Shown here one piece after another: positions 48,513 to 59,395 of a stretch of 64,000 bases of DNA. The stretch is from Deltaproteobacteria bacterium. Lineage in GTDB: Bacteria; Myxococcota_A; UBA9160; PR03. The stretch's first letter is position 1. Each line of letters opens with the position of its first letter. The notes under the pieces were generated by a model, which saw only the letters and a program-made list of their open reading frames with translations, made no database searches and was not told where the DNA came from. The DNA lies in assembly GCA_035063765.1 (NCBI GenBank), contig JAPSFT010000013.1, positions 62,001 to 126,000 of the forward strand. Direction: 5' to 3'. Both the position numbers and the translations under genes were made by a program.

Positions 48513-49601
48513 TCAGCGCACCGCTGGCGCGCCGAGCAGCGGCTGGAGCTGCGGCACCTGCGAGGCCGCCGACCAGCCCGCCATGCCCGCCGTCCACACG
48601 AGCGTGTCGGCGCGCAGTGCGCCCGCCTCCGCGAAGCGCGCGAGCTGCTCGATCGTGAAGGGCCCCGTCGCCTGCCCCGCTTGCACCAGGTGCCAGGCCG
48701 GCGGCGGGGGCGGGGGCGGGGGCGCCTGGGGCAGGACGCCCGGGACCAGGCCCGGCATCATGCGGCCGGCCACCGCCATGCCCATGCCGGCGCCCAGGCC
48801 CGCACCCGCCAGGCCGCCGGCCGGGTTCGCGGCCGCGGCCGGCATCGAGGCGCCGATCTGGTAGGCCTGGTAGGCGGCCAGGTCCTCGAGCACGCGCATC
48901 GAGCTGCGCGAGTCGAGCGCCTTCTCCACCTCCTCGGGCACCGAGACGTTCACGATCCAGAGCTGCGGGATGTCGAGCCCGTACTCGTCGTCGACCCGCT
49001 CGAGCACCATCGTGCGCAGCTTCTCGGAGAGCTCGCGGTAGTTCGCGGCCAGGTCCACGACCGAGAGGTCGGCGTTGGCCACGAGGTCCGCGAAGGCGTT
49101 GGTGACGATCGAACGCAGCAGGACGGCGATCTCCTCGGCTTCCACGATCGCGTCGGTGCCCACCAGCTCCTCGAGGAGCCGCTTCGGGTCCGACGCGCGC
49201 AGCGTGTAGGTGCCGAAGGCGCGCACCCGGATCGGCCCGAAGTCGGGGTCGCGGATCGGGACGGGGTTGGGGGTTCCCCACTTGCAGTCCGCGATCTGGC
49301 GGGTGCTGACGAAGTAGACCTCGGCCTTGAACGGCGAATCGAAGCCGTACTTCCAGCCGGCCAGCGTGGAGAGGACCGGCAGGTTCTTCGTCTCGAGCCG
49401 GAACTGCCCGGGGCCGAACACGTCGGCCACCTTGCCCTGGTGCACGAACACGGCCTGCTGGCCGGGGCGTACGATCAGCTGGGCGCCGTACTTGATCTGG
49501 TTGTGGTAGCGCGGGAAGCGCCACACGAGCGTGTGGCGGCTGTCGTCCACCCACTCGACGATGTCGATCAGCTCCGCCCGCAGCTTCTCGAAGAGTCCCA
49601 T
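48513..49601 (-). CDS. SPFH-domain protein with C-terminal GYF_2 domain
   Basis: This is a 362-aa cytoplasmic or membrane-peripheral protein. The first 260 residues are a virion-core/YdjI-like SPFH domain (LRAELIDIVEWVDDSRHTLV, IKYGAQLIVRPGQQAVFVHQ, VFGPGQFRLETKNLPVLSTL). A Gly/Ala/Met-rich and poly-Pro linker leads to a GYF_2 domain (WHLVQAGQATGPFTIEQLAR, LVWTAGMAGWSAA). Such proteins form large assemblies and are usually paired with zinc-ribbon proteins, as here. GGAAGGAGA precedes the ATG at 49601. Confidence 0.87.
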   Translation of the reverse strand: MGLFEKLRAELIDIVEWVDDSRHTLVWRFPRYHNQIKYGAQLIVRPGQQAVFVHQGKVADVFGPGQFRLETKNLPVLSTLAGWKYGFDSPFKAEVYFVSTRQIADCKWGTPNPVPIRDPDFGPIRVRAFGTYTLRASDPKRLLEELVGTDAIVEAEEIAVLLRSIVTNAFADLVANADLSVVDLAANYRELSEKLRTMVLERVDDEYGLDIPQLWIVNVSVPEEVEKALDSRSSMRVLEDLAAYQAYQIGASMPAAAANPAGGLAGAGLGAGMGMAVAGRMMPGLVPGVLPQAPPPPPPPPAWHLVQAGQATGPFTIEQLARFAEAGALRADTLVWTAGMAGWSAASQVPQLQPLLGAPAVR

Positions 49602-49636
49602 GTCGTCTCCTTCCCCGCGCGCGGTGCGCCCGCGCG

Positions 49637-50536
49637 CTACTTGAAGAGCTTGCCCAGCACGCCGAGCAGCAGCTCCACGCTGCCGCCGGCGGTCGAGACC
49701 TGCCCGGTCCAGACGCCGCGCTGCTCGGCCTTCTGGCGCTCGCGCTCGAGCTCGTTCTCCACCGCCACCAGCGCGCGCGCCTGCTCGTAGCTCATCGTGC
49801 CGTGGCTCGAGAGGCCGGCGCCGGTGCCCGCCTCGCGCAGCCCCCCGCCGGCGATGAAGCTCGCGATCTGCTCGAGCTCGTCCTTGTCGAGCCAGGTGCC
49901 GTGCGCGCCACACCAGTCGACGATCACGCCCGAGCGCTTGCCGAAGTTCTTGCGCTGCATGCGATGGCCGCAGCGCGGGCACGAGCGGTAGGCGAAGTGC
50001 ACCGCCACCCGGCGCGGCCGGGCGGCCGGCGCGGCGCCGGTCGCGGCGCGCTCGCGGGCGGCGTCGACGGCGCGCGCGATCAGCGCGTCGAGGCGCTCGC
50101 CGGGCACCCAGAGGCCGTTGCACTTGCTGCACTCGCGCACCCAGACGCCGCCCACCCCGCGCACCGCCATCGGCTCCTGGCCTTCGCAGGTGGGGCAGTG
50201 GGGTGGGTCCTCCTGCTCCTCGGGCAGCGGCTCGGGCAGGAAGGCGACGCCGCAGCCGGTGCAGAAGCGCGCCGTCTCGGTGTTGCGCGCGTAGCACTCC
50301 GGGCAGATCAGCGAGAGCGAGCGCGCGTCGCGGACGACCGCGGCCTGGCAGTACTCGCAGGTCTCGGCGCCGTCGGCCAGGATCGCGCCGCAGGCGCCGC
50401 AGCGCTGGATGCGCGCGTCCTGCCCCGGCAGCGCCTCGTTGCGGACCGCCTGCCCGCAGCGGCACGCGAGCACCGGCTCCTCGACGGCGCTGACGTCGTA
50501 CTGGGCGTGGCAGCTCTTGCAGGCGACGAGGCGCAC
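49637..50536 (-). CDS. Multi-zinc-ribbon protein, partner of the SPFH protein
   Basis: This is a 299-aa protein with at least five CxxC pairs: ACKSCHAQYD, QRCGACGAIL, ICPECYARN, RFCTGCGVAFL, HCPTCEGQE, RECSKCNGLWVPG and SCPRCGHRMQRKN, plus DWCGAHGTWLDKDELEQIAS, the signature of the TFIIB-type zinc-ribbon family found next to SPFH proteins. The N-terminus resembles transcription-factor zinc ribbons but no DNA-binding domain follows. GTG 50536 sits behind GGGAG. The SPFH gene starts 35 nt downstream, so they are probably made together. Confidence 0.8.
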   Translation of the reverse strand: MRLVACKSCHAQYDVSAVEEPVLACRCGQAVRNEALPGQDARIQRCGACGAILADGAETCEYCQAAVVRDARSLSLICPECYARNTETARFCTGCGVAFLPEPLPEEQEDPPHCPTCEGQEPMAVRGVGGVWVRECSKCNGLWVPGERLDALIARAVDAARERAATGAAPAARPRRVAVHFAYRSCPRCGHRMQRKNFGKRSGVIVDWCGAHGTWLDKDELEQIASFIAGGGLREAGTGAGLSSHGTMSYEQARALVAVENELERERQKAEQRGVWTGQVSTAGGSVELLLGVLGKLFK

Positions 50537-50600
50537 GGATCTCCCGGCCGCGGGGGGCTCGGGGGGAGGATCGGCACGCCGAGGGCGCTGCTTGACCGGC

Positions 50601-51707
50601 TCACGGCTCGTCGGCGAGCAGGCGCGCCGCTTCCGGCCGCCAGCCGACCCACAGCGCGGCGCCGGGCGCGAGGGGCGGCGCGGGCTGCGACGCCGGCAGG
50701 TGGGCGACCAGCTCTCCACCGGCAGGGTCGCGCAGCGTGCAGCGCCGCACCGGCCCCTGGAAGACCACGCCCGTGCAGGTGACGGCCAGGCCCGGCAAGC
50801 CCGGCGCGGGCGCGTGCGCGGCCAGCTCGAGGCGCTCGGGCCGGAGCATCAGCAGCGCCCCGTTGCCCGCTTCGAAGGGGCGGCCGCCCGTCGCCGCCTC
50901 GCAGCGGCCGGCGCCCGGGAGCACGATCGTCGCGCGCTCGCTCCCCGGCTTCTCGACCGTCACCCGGATCAGGTTGGCCCCGCCGAGGAAGCCGGCGACG
51001 AAGGCGGAGGCCGGCGCCTCGTAGAGCTCCTCCGGGGTCCCGACCTGCTCGAGCCGTCCCGCGCGCATCACCGCGAGGCGGTCGGACAGCGCGAGCGCCT
51101 CCTCCTGGTCGTGCGTCACGAGCACGAAGGCGATTCCGAGCGCGCGCTGGATGCGCGCCAGCTCCGCCTGCATCTGCCGGCGCAGCTCGCGGTCGAGCGC
51201 CGAGAGCGGCTCGTCGAGCAGCAGGGCGCTCGGGTCGTTCACGAGCGCGCGGGCGAGCGCGACCCGCTGGCGCTGGCCGCCCGAGAGCTGGCTCGGCCGG
51301 CGGCTCGCGAGGTCGCCGAGACGCACCACCTCCAGCATCTCGCGCACCCGGCGCTCCCGCTCGGCGCGGGGCACCGAGCGGACCCGCAGCCCGAAGGCCA
51401 CGTTGTCGGAGACCGAGAGGTGCGGGAAGAGCGCGTAGCTCTGGAAGACCGTGTTCACGTGGCGGCGCTGGGGCGGGACGCCGGCCACGTCCTCGCCGTC
51501 GAGGCGCAGGACGCCGCTGCTCGGCTCCTCGAAGCCGGCGATCAGGCGCAGGAGCGTGGTCTTGCCGCAGCCCGAGGGACCGAGCAGGGAGAAGAGCTCG
51601 CCGCGCCGGATCCGGAGGCTCGCATCGCGCACGGCGACGACGTCGCCGAAATGCTTGCCGACCCGTTCGAGCTCGATGACGGCGGGCGGAGCGGGGCGAG
51701 CGCTCAC
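50601..51707 (-). CDS. potA: Polyamine ABC transporter ATP-binding protein PotA
   Basis: This is a 368-aa ATPase of the spermidine/putrescine importer. Walker A GPSGCGKTT, Q-loop TVFQSYALFPHL, signature LSGGQRQRVALARAL, Walker B ALLLDEPLSALD and switch His VTHDQEEA are followed by a C-terminal TOBE-type regulatory domain (LMLRPERLELAA, VTCTGVVFQGPVRR). It lies on the opposite strand to the permease genes, an unusual split; E. coli has potABCD in one operon. Start GTG 51707 without a strong ribosome-binding site. Confidence 0.88.
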   Translation of the reverse strand: MSARPAPPAVIELERVGKHFGDVVAVRDASLRIRRGELFSLLGPSGCGKTTLLRLIAGFEEPSSGVLRLDGEDVAGVPPQRRHVNTVFQSYALFPHLSVSDNVAFGLRVRSVPRAERERRVREMLEVVRLGDLASRRPSQLSGGQRQRVALARALVNDPSALLLDEPLSALDRELRRQMQAELARIQRALGIAFVLVTHDQEEALALSDRLAVMRAGRLEQVGTPEELYEAPASAFVAGFLGGANLIRVTVEKPGSERATIVLPGAGRCEAATGGRPFEAGNGALLMLRPERLELAAHAPAPGLPGLAVTCTGVVFQGPVRRCTLRDPAGGELVAHLPASQPAPPLAPGAALWVGWRPEAARLLADEP

Positions 51708-51912
51708 GCGGGCCCTTCCCGGGCGGCGGCGCCCCTCGCGGCCGGCGGCGGCGCCGCGGGCGCGTCCGGGTCGACGCTCCTGTCCCGGCTCGCGTACACC
51801 CGTCGCGGGGTCCGGGCCAGGCACAGGCGGACGTGGGTACCGAGGCTCATGCTTCCTCGCCGGGAGGGGTGCCGATGGGCGGCGAGGACCGGGGCGCCGA
51901 GGAGGACGCTGG

Positions 51913-52218
51913 GTGGAGCCGCGACTCGACCAGAACCAGGCCATCCGGGTGGCGGAGAGCGGGCCTCCGCCGCCCGCGCGCAGTCTAGCCGGGCCGCTCT
52001 GCGCGGACATCGCGATCGTCGGCGGCGGCCTCACGGGCGTGTCGGCCGCCAGGCACCTGGTGGCCCTGCGCCATCCGGAGCGGGGGGGCGTCCTGCTCGA
52101 AGCGCGCACGCTCGGCCACGGGGCGAAGCCGAGCGAGGTCCCTCGGGCCGCTTCCGCCCCATCTGCTCGAGGGTGCAGCGCAGCAGCGCAAACCGGCGGT
52201 TGCTCGCGCCGGCCGTGA
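51913..52218 (+). pseudogene. N-terminal fragment of an FAD-dependent (PuuB/DAO-like) oxidoreductase
   Basis: From GTG 51913 (GAGGAG upstream) a 101-codon frame encodes the start of a glycine/D-amino-acid-oxidase-type enzyme: a leader typical of PuuB-like proteins and the FAD Rossmann motif ADIAIVGGGLTGVSAARHLV ending in VLLEARTLGHGA. The sequence then loses similarity, where ASGRNGG would be expected, and stops. About 300 residues of the enzyme are missing. PuuB oxidises gamma-glutamylputrescine, so its remnant between polyamine transporter genes fits a decayed catabolic function. The remaining gap 51708-51912 has nothing recognisable. Confidence 0.65.
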
Positions 52219-52261
52219 CGACGAGCGGCAGCGGGCCCGCGCGAGCGCTACGGGTGCCGCC

Positions 52262-53131
52262 GTGGAGCCCGCGCTGCGCGCCGACGACCTCGCTCCGGGC
52301 GACCGGGAGGTGGCGATGCGCGACTGGCGCGACGTGCAGGTGCGACGCGTGCGCGATCCCGCCGACGCGGACTTCGAGGCTGCCTACGAACGGCTCTGGC
52401 GCGAGTTCGGCGCGCGCGGCGAGATGGAGCGGGTCCGGGTCGTCCGCGAGCGGCTCGCCTGGGATCCCGCGCGCCCGCTCCCGGGCGCTGCGCTCGCCTA
52501 CGAGCTGCTGGTCCTGCGGCGCGGCGGCGAGCTCGCGGCCGTGCGCGACCACACGGCGGTGGTGAGGCTCGACGCCGCCGGGCGCCCGCGTCCGGTCCCG
52601 GTGGTCGTGCACCTCTCACACGCCTTCGTCGAGCCGGCGCACCGGGGCAGCGGGCTCGCCGCCTGGCTGCGCGCGCTCCCGCTCGAGGCCGCCCGGCGCT
52701 GCGCGCGGGCGGCCGGCTGCGCGCCGGACGCGCCGATCGTGCTCGCGGCCGAGATGGAGCTGGCCGGGGCCGCGCCGGCGGAGGTCCCGGCGGATCCACG
52801 CGCGCGCGCGCTGCGCCTGCGCTCGTACGAGCGCGCCGGCTTCCGCAAGGTCGACCCCGCGGCGGCGCCCTACGCGCAGCCGGACTTCCGTGCGCCCGAG
52901 CGGCTGGCCGGCCAGACGCCGCGTGCCGTCCCGCTCGGGCTGGTCGTGCGCCGGGTCGGGCGCGAGACGGAGAGCCGGATGCCCGCCGCCGAGCTGGCCG
53001 CGGTGGTCGAGGCGATCTACGCGGTGTATGGCGTGCACGTTCCACCCCGCGCGCTCGAGCCGCTGCGCGCCGCGGCGGCCGCGTGGACGGCTCGCCCGGG
53101 ACGGTTCCGGCTGCTACCACCCACCGCGTGA
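52262..53131 (+). CDS. GNAT-like N-acetyltransferase domain protein
   Basis: This is a 289-aa protein with the acetyl-CoA-binding signature of GNAT enzymes, HAFVEPAHRGSGLAAWLRAL, preceded by beta strands (ALAYELLVLRRGGELAAVRD). The rest of the protein is not similar to a known subgroup. Placed between PotA and PotC-PotD it may acetylate a polyamine, but that is inference from context. The GTG at 52262 has little support; its TGA overlaps the GTG of the next fragment (GTGA). Confidence 0.65.
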   Translation: MEPALRADDLAPGDREVAMRDWRDVQVRRVRDPADADFEAAYERLWREFGARGEMERVRVVRERLAWDPARPLPGAALAYELLVLRRGGELAAVRDHTAVVRLDAAGRPRPVPVVVHLSHAFVEPAHRGSGLAAWLRALPLEAARRCARAAGCAPDAPIVLAAEMELAGAAPAEVPADPRARALRLRSYERAGFRKVDPAAAPYAQPDFRAPERLAGQTPRAVPLGLVVRRVGRETESRMPAAELAAVVEAIYAVYGVHVPPRALEPLRAAAAAWTARPGRFRLLPPTA

Positions 53132-53256
53132 TCACCGCCTATCACCACCCGGGCTTCGCCGCGGAGATCGGCCAGCACGTGATGCCGATGCGCAAGTTCC
53201 AGCGGGTGGCCGGCGCGCTGGCGGGAGAGGGGCGACGGGGAGGGGGTGGGCGATGA
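53128..53256 (+). pseudogene. N-terminal fragment of an HDAC-like (acetylpolyamine amidohydrolase family) gene
   Basis: This 42-aa frame begins ITAYHHPGFAAEIGQHVMPM RKFQ, which matches the first residues of class IV-like histone-deacetylase-family proteins (YHPxF...HxFPMxKY). None of the catalytic His/Asp sites, which lie further on, are present. The frame is coupled to both neighbours by overlapping start/stop codons (GTGA with the GNAT gene, ATGA with potC-potD). It is probably what remains of a deacetylase gene after deletion of its main part, possibly kept for coupling. Confidence 0.5.
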
Positions 53257-55079
53257 AGCGGGTCCACCGGCTGCTCGCGCTCTGGGCCGGCGTCGTGCTC
53301 CTGTTCCTCTACCTGCCGATCGCCGTCCTCGTGCTCTTCTCCTTCAACCAGTCGAAGCTCAACGTCGTCTGGACGGGGTTCACGCTCGAGTGGTACGCGA
53401 GGCTCTGGAGCGACACGGTGCTGGTGCGCGCGCTCGAGAACAGCCTGATCGTCGCCGTCGCGTCCACGGGGATCTCGCTCGTGCTGGGCACCGCCGGCGG
53501 CTGGCTGCTCCACCGCTACCGCTACCGGGGCCGCGCGGCGCTCGAGACCGCGGCCTTCCTGCCGATGATCGTCCCGGAGGTGATCCTCGGTGTCAGCCTG
53601 CTGCTCCTCTTCGTCGCGGCCGGCGTCGAGCTCGGCTACACGACGATCGTCGTCTCCCACGTCACCTTCTGCTTCCCGTTCGTGATGGCGGCGGTCCGGG
53701 CGCGCCTCGCCGGGCTCGACCCCGCCCTCGAGGAGGCGGCGCTCGACCTCGGCGCGACGCCGGCGCAGGCCTTCACGAAGGTGATCGTGCCCTACCTCAC
53801 GCCGGCGCTGGTGGCGGGAGGGCTGATGGCGTTCACGCTCTCGCTCGACGAGCTGATCGTCACCTGGTTCACCGCCAGCGCCGGCACCCGCACGCTGCCG
53901 CTCGAGATCTTCGGGCGGATCAAGAAGGGCCTCGATCCCTCCCTCCACGCCATCTCCACGCTCTTCCTCGTGGTCACCGTGCTCGCGCTCGGAATCGCGG
54001 AGGGCCTGCGCCGCCGCAGCTCGACGCCGGGGCTCCGGGCCGCGCCCCGCTCGAGCGCCTTGGTCCTGGCGCTGCTGCTCGCGACGGGTCTCGCATCCCC
54101 ATCGGCCGGGGCCGAGGAGCTGAACCTCTTCACGTGGTCGGAGTACGTGCCGCAGGCCGTGCTCGACGGCTTCACCAGGGAGACCGGCATCGAGGTGAAC
54201 CAGGAGAGCTACGCGTCCAACGAGGAGATGCTGGCGAAGCTCCTGTCCGGAGCCGCCCGCTACGACCTGATCCAGCCCTCGGAGTACGTCGTCGAGGCGC
54301 TGGTGGAGGAAGGGCTGCTCGCGCCGCTCGACCACGCGAAGCTTCCCCACCTGGGGAACATCGGGAGGGAGTCCTGGGGCTGGCCGCACGACCCGGCGCT
54401 GGCCTACAGCGTGCCGTACATGCAGGGCACGGTCGGCATCGTCGTCGACACGGAGAAGGTGAAGGAGCCGGTACGGGGCTACGGCGACGTCTTCCAGGAC
54501 CGCCACGCGGGGCGCATCGTGATCCTCGACGACGCGCTCGAGATCGTGACCTGGGCGCTCGCCACGCGGGGTCTCGGGCCCGACGCCGTCACCCGGGACA
54601 ACCTCGAGCGCGTGCGACCCGTGCTCGCGCAGTGGCTCCCGCTCGTCCGGGTCTACGACTCGGACAGCCCGAAGACGGCGCTCCTCAACGGCGACGCCGA
54701 CCTCGGCGTCGTGTGGTCGGGCGAGGCCGCGATCCTGCTCCGCGAGCAGCCGGGCCGCTTCGCCTACGTGCTGCCCCGGGAGGGCAGCCACCTGTTCATC
54801 GACAGCCTCGCGATCCCGAAGGGGGCGCGGAACGTGGAAGCCGCCCACCGCTTCATCGACTACGTGCTGCGGCCCGAGGTGAGCCGGAAGATCTCCGCGG
54901 AGTTCCCCTACACCAACCCGAACGTCGAGGCGCGCAAGCTGCTGACGCCCGCGGAGCGCGCCAACCCGGCCAGCTACCCGCCCGGTGTCCCGAAGCTCGC
55001 GACCCTCCGCGACATCGGCCCGCTCGCGGCGGAGGTCGACAAGCTCTTCACCGACCTCAAGGCCCAGAGCGGCCGATAG
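53253..55079 (+). CDS. PotC-PotD fusion: polyamine permease joined to substrate-binding protein
   Basis: This is a 608-aa fusion. Residues 1-265 are a PotC permease (six helices; coupling loop EEAALDLGATPAQAFTKVIV). A short basic linker and a hydrophobic segment (ALVLALLLATGLASPS) lead, from about residue 288, to a complete PotD receptor (LNLFTWSEYVPQAVLDGFTR, IEVNQESYASNEEMLAKLLS, YDLIQPSEYVV, VWSGEAAILL). The hydrophobic segment would carry the receptor across the membrane and tether it beside the channel. ATG 53253 overlaps the HDAC-like fragment's stop; GGGGAGGGGG lies upstream. Confidence 0.9.
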   Translation: MKRVHRLLALWAGVVLLFLYLPIAVLVLFSFNQSKLNVVWTGFTLEWYARLWSDTVLVRALENSLIVAVASTGISLVLGTAGGWLLHRYRYRGRAALETAAFLPMIVPEVILGVSLLLLFVAAGVELGYTTIVVSHVTFCFPFVMAAVRARLAGLDPALEEAALDLGATPAQAFTKVIVPYLTPALVAGGLMAFTLSLDELIVTWFTASAGTRTLPLEIFGRIKKGLDPSLHAISTLFLVVTVLALGIAEGLRRRSSTPGLRAAPRSSALVLALLLATGLASPSAGAEELNLFTWSEYVPQAVLDGFTRETGIEVNQESYASNEEMLAKLLSGAARYDLIQPSEYVVEALVEEGLLAPLDHAKLPHLGNIGRESWGWPHDPALAYSVPYMQGTVGIVVDTEKVKEPVRGYGDVFQDRHAGRIVILDDALEIVTWALATRGLGPDAVTRDNLERVRPVLAQWLPLVRVYDSDSPKTALLNGDADLGVVWSGEAAILLREQPGRFAYVLPREGSHLFIDSLAIPKGARNVEAAHRFIDYVLRPEVSRKISAEFPYTNPNVEARKLLTPAERANPASYPPGVPKLATLRDIGPLAAEVDKLFTDLKAQSGR

Positions 55080-55097
55080 CCGGGGAGCGGGGCAGCG

Positions 55098-55988
55098 ATG
55101 CGACAGGAGGCGACCCGCTTCGCGCCGGACCCGGCCGCCGCGCGCCGGGCACCCGGCCGGATCGGCTGGCTGCTGCTCGCGCCGCTGATCGCGTGGGTGC
55201 TCGCCTTCGTGGTGGCGCCCGCCGTGATCATGCTCGTGTACAGCTTCGCGCACCGGGGCACACTCGGCGGCGTCGTGCCGGGCTTCACGCTCGAGCACTA
55301 CGCCGGCGTGCTCGACCCCGTCTACCTCCGCATCGTGGCGCGTTCGATCGGATACGCGCTGCTCACCACCGTTCTGTGCCTGGCCGCGGGGTACCCGGTC
55401 GCGTACTGGATCGCGCGCGCGGGCGAGCGCTGGCGCAACCTGCTCCTGATGGCGGTCCTGGTGCCGTTCTGGACCAGCTTCCTGATCCGCACCTACGCCT
55501 GGGTGACGATCCTGAAGAGCCAGGGGCTCCTGAACTCGCTCGCGCTCGGGCTCGGACTGGTCGGCGAGCCGCTGGCGCTCCTCTACACGCCGGGCGCCGT
55601 CGTCGTGGGCCTCGTCTACACCTTCCTGCCGTTCATGATCCTGCCGATCTACGCGAGCGTGGAGAAGCTCGACGGCACGCTGGTCGAGGCCGCCCTCGAT
55701 CTCGGCGCCGGCCCGCTGCGGGCGTTCGCGCGGGTGATCCTCCCGCTCACCGCGCCCGGCGTCGCGGCCGGCGTGCTGCTCGTCTTCGTGCCCGCGCTCG
55801 GCATCTACGCCGTCAACGACATCCTCGGCGGCGGGCGGGTCGACATGATCGGCAACGTCATCGAGAACCAGTTCAAGGGCAACGCGCGCAACTGGCCCTT
55901 CGGCGCCGCGCTCGGGACGACGCTGCTGGTGGGCTTCGGGCTGCTCCACTGGCTCGTGAGCCGCCGCCAGCGGCCGGCGCTCGGCTGA
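55098..55988 (+). CDS. potB: Polyamine ABC transporter permease PotB
   Basis: This is a 296-aa inner-membrane permease with six helices (WLLLAPLIAWVLAFVVAPAV is the first) and the coupling loop VEAALDLGAGPLRAFARVIL. Features such as FWTSFLIRTYAWVTILKSQG and GGGRVDMIGNVIENQF are typical of PotB. It pairs with the PotC half of the upstream fusion; PotA from the opposite strand would supply energy. GGGGAGCGGGGC precedes the ATG at 55098. Convergent with speA, 16 nt apart. Confidence 0.9.
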   Translation: MRQEATRFAPDPAAARRAPGRIGWLLLAPLIAWVLAFVVAPAVIMLVYSFAHRGTLGGVVPGFTLEHYAGVLDPVYLRIVARSIGYALLTTVLCLAAGYPVAYWIARAGERWRNLLLMAVLVPFWTSFLIRTYAWVTILKSQGLLNSLALGLGLVGEPLALLYTPGAVVVGLVYTFLPFMILPIYASVEKLDGTLVEAALDLGAGPLRAFARVILPLTAPGVAAGVLLVFVPALGIYAVNDILGGGRVDMIGNVIENQFKGNARNWPFGAALGTTLLVGFGLLHWLVSRRQRPALG

Positions 55989-56004
55989 CCCGGCCCGCCC
56001 GCGC

Positions 56005-57903
<1,899 letters not shown>

Positions 57904-58016
57904 CGCGGTGGACTCCCGTCTGTCGGCAGCGGCGAGACGCTGTGCGCTCTTGATAGCGTTTTCGCACCCCGGCGAAAGAGGACGCCGCGCCCTCGCCCGT
58001 CCGGCGCGCGCGACCG

Positions 58017-59291
58017 CTAGAGCGGCTCCTCCCGCTCGTCTCCGCCGCCGAGCTCGCGCACCCGCACGACGCCGCGTGCCGCTTCGTCGGGCCCGACGAA
58101 GAGCGCGCGGCGCGCGCCGGCCCGGCCGGCGTCGTCGAGGACGCGCTTGGGCCGGGCGTCGCCGAGCACGAGCTCGACGGCCCGGCCGGCGCCGCGCAGC
58201 CGCGCCGCCAGCCGGATCGCGGCGGGCCGCTGCGCCTCGCCGAGCGCGCAGACGACGTCGTCGACGCCGCGCGGCAGCTCCGGGACGAGGCCCCGGTCGG
58301 CCAGCAGCTCGGCCACCACGACGTCGCCGAAGCCGAAGCCGACGGCGGGGATCGCCGGGCCGCCGAGCGTCTCGAGCAGGCGGTCGTAGCGGCCGCCGCC
58401 GCAGACGGCGCGCAGCTTGCGCCCGGCGTCGAAGGCCTCGAAGACGATCCCCGTGTAATAGGCGAGGCCGCGCACCACCGAGGCGTCGAAGTCGACCCGG
58501 TCGGCGACGCCGTAGGCGTCCAGCAGCTCGAAGAGCCGGTGCAGCTCCGCGACGGCGGGCGAGCCGGCCGGCGCCGCGGCGGCGGCGTCGTCGAGCCCCG
58601 TCACCCCGAGCAGCGCCACGACGTCGCGCGCCTCGGCCGGCGCGAGGCCCACCGGCCCGGCCGGGTCCACGAGCTGCGCGACGACGGCCTCGGCGCCGAT
58701 CTTCGAGAGCTTGTCGATCACCACGCAGAGCGGCTCGAAGACGGCCGGGCGGGCGCGCAGGATCCCGGCGCGCAGGGTCTCCTCGAGCAGCGCCCGGCTG
58801 TTGAGCTGGACCCGGACCTGGCCCGCGCCGAGGCCGATCCGGTCGAGCAGCGCGAAGATCGCCGCGAGCAGCTCCGCCTCGGCGGTCACCCCGGGCTCCC
58901 CCCAGACGTCCATGTTCCACTGGAAGTGCTCGCGCTTGCGGCCCCGGGTCATGCGTTCGTAGCGCCAGTTCTGGGTCACCGTGAACCAGCGCAGGGGCAG
59001 GCGCAGGCCCCCGGCGCGGGCCATCACCATGCGCGCGATCGAGGGCGTCATCTCGGGCCGCAGCGCGAGCCGGCGGCCGTGCAGCTCGAAGTGGTAGAGC
59101 TGCTCGACGATCTCCTCGCCGGCCTTGCGGGTGAAGAGCTCCTCGTGCTCGACGACCGGCGCGTCGACCTCCTCGAAGGCGAAGCGGCGCGCCACCTCGC
59201 GGAAGTGGGCGAACAGCCAGGCGCGCAGGCGCAGGTCCTCGGGGTAGAAGTCGCGCGTGCCGCGCGGCGCCTGGAGCGTGGGCCCGGCCAT
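58017..59291 (-). CDS. hisS: Histidyl-tRNA synthetase
   Basis: This 424-aa class II synthetase charges tRNA(His). Motif 1 is in APRGTRDFYPEDLRLRAWLF, motif 2 in FTVTQNWRYERMTRGRKREH, the histidine-A motif is RGLAYYTGIVFEAFD (Ala where many enzymes have Asp) and motif 3 is in PAVGFGFGDVVVAELL. The C-terminal anticodon-binding domain follows (LRGAGRAVELVLGDARPKRV). ATG 59291 has no ribosome-binding site; TAACGA lies 8 nt upstream. It is separated from speA by 113 nt without features. Essential gene, so the leaderless start is notable. Confidence 0.92.
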   Translation of the reverse strand: MAGPTLQAPRGTRDFYPEDLRLRAWLFAHFREVARRFAFEEVDAPVVEHEELFTRKAGEEIVEQLYHFELHGRRLALRPEMTPSIARMVMARAGGLRLPLRWFTVTQNWRYERMTRGRKREHFQWNMDVWGEPGVTAEAELLAAIFALLDRIGLGAGQVRVQLNSRALLEETLRAGILRARPAVFEPLCVVIDKLSKIGAEAVVAQLVDPAGPVGLAPAEARDVVALLGVTGLDDAAAAAPAGSPAVAELHRLFELLDAYGVADRVDFDASVVRGLAYYTGIVFEAFDAGRKLRAVCGGGRYDRLLETLGGPAIPAVGFGFGDVVVAELLADRGLVPELPRGVDDVVCALGEAQRPAAIRLAARLRGAGRAVELVLGDARPKRVLDDAGRAGARRALFVGPDEAARGVVRVRELGGGDEREEPL

Positions 59292-59305
59292 GGCGGGGAT
59301 CGTTA
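59292..59305 (-). promoter_or_regulatory. Putative leaderless -10 box of hisS
   Basis: TAACGA on the minus strand (59305-59300) is followed by 8 nt (tccccgcc) and the hisS ATG. Confidence 0.42.
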
Positions 59306-59395
59306 CCGCTCCGCTCCGGGGCACGCTACAACGCAGGGCTCGCTCGGGCCTGGCGCTCTCGACCATCGAGCCGGGTCTTCCACGGGAGGGGTCCC

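Noticed and set aside
52031-52612. Minus-strand frame over the FAD fragment and GNAT start
   Set aside because: It has no domain or ribosome-binding site, while the plus strand shows Rossmann and GNAT motifs in the same stretch.
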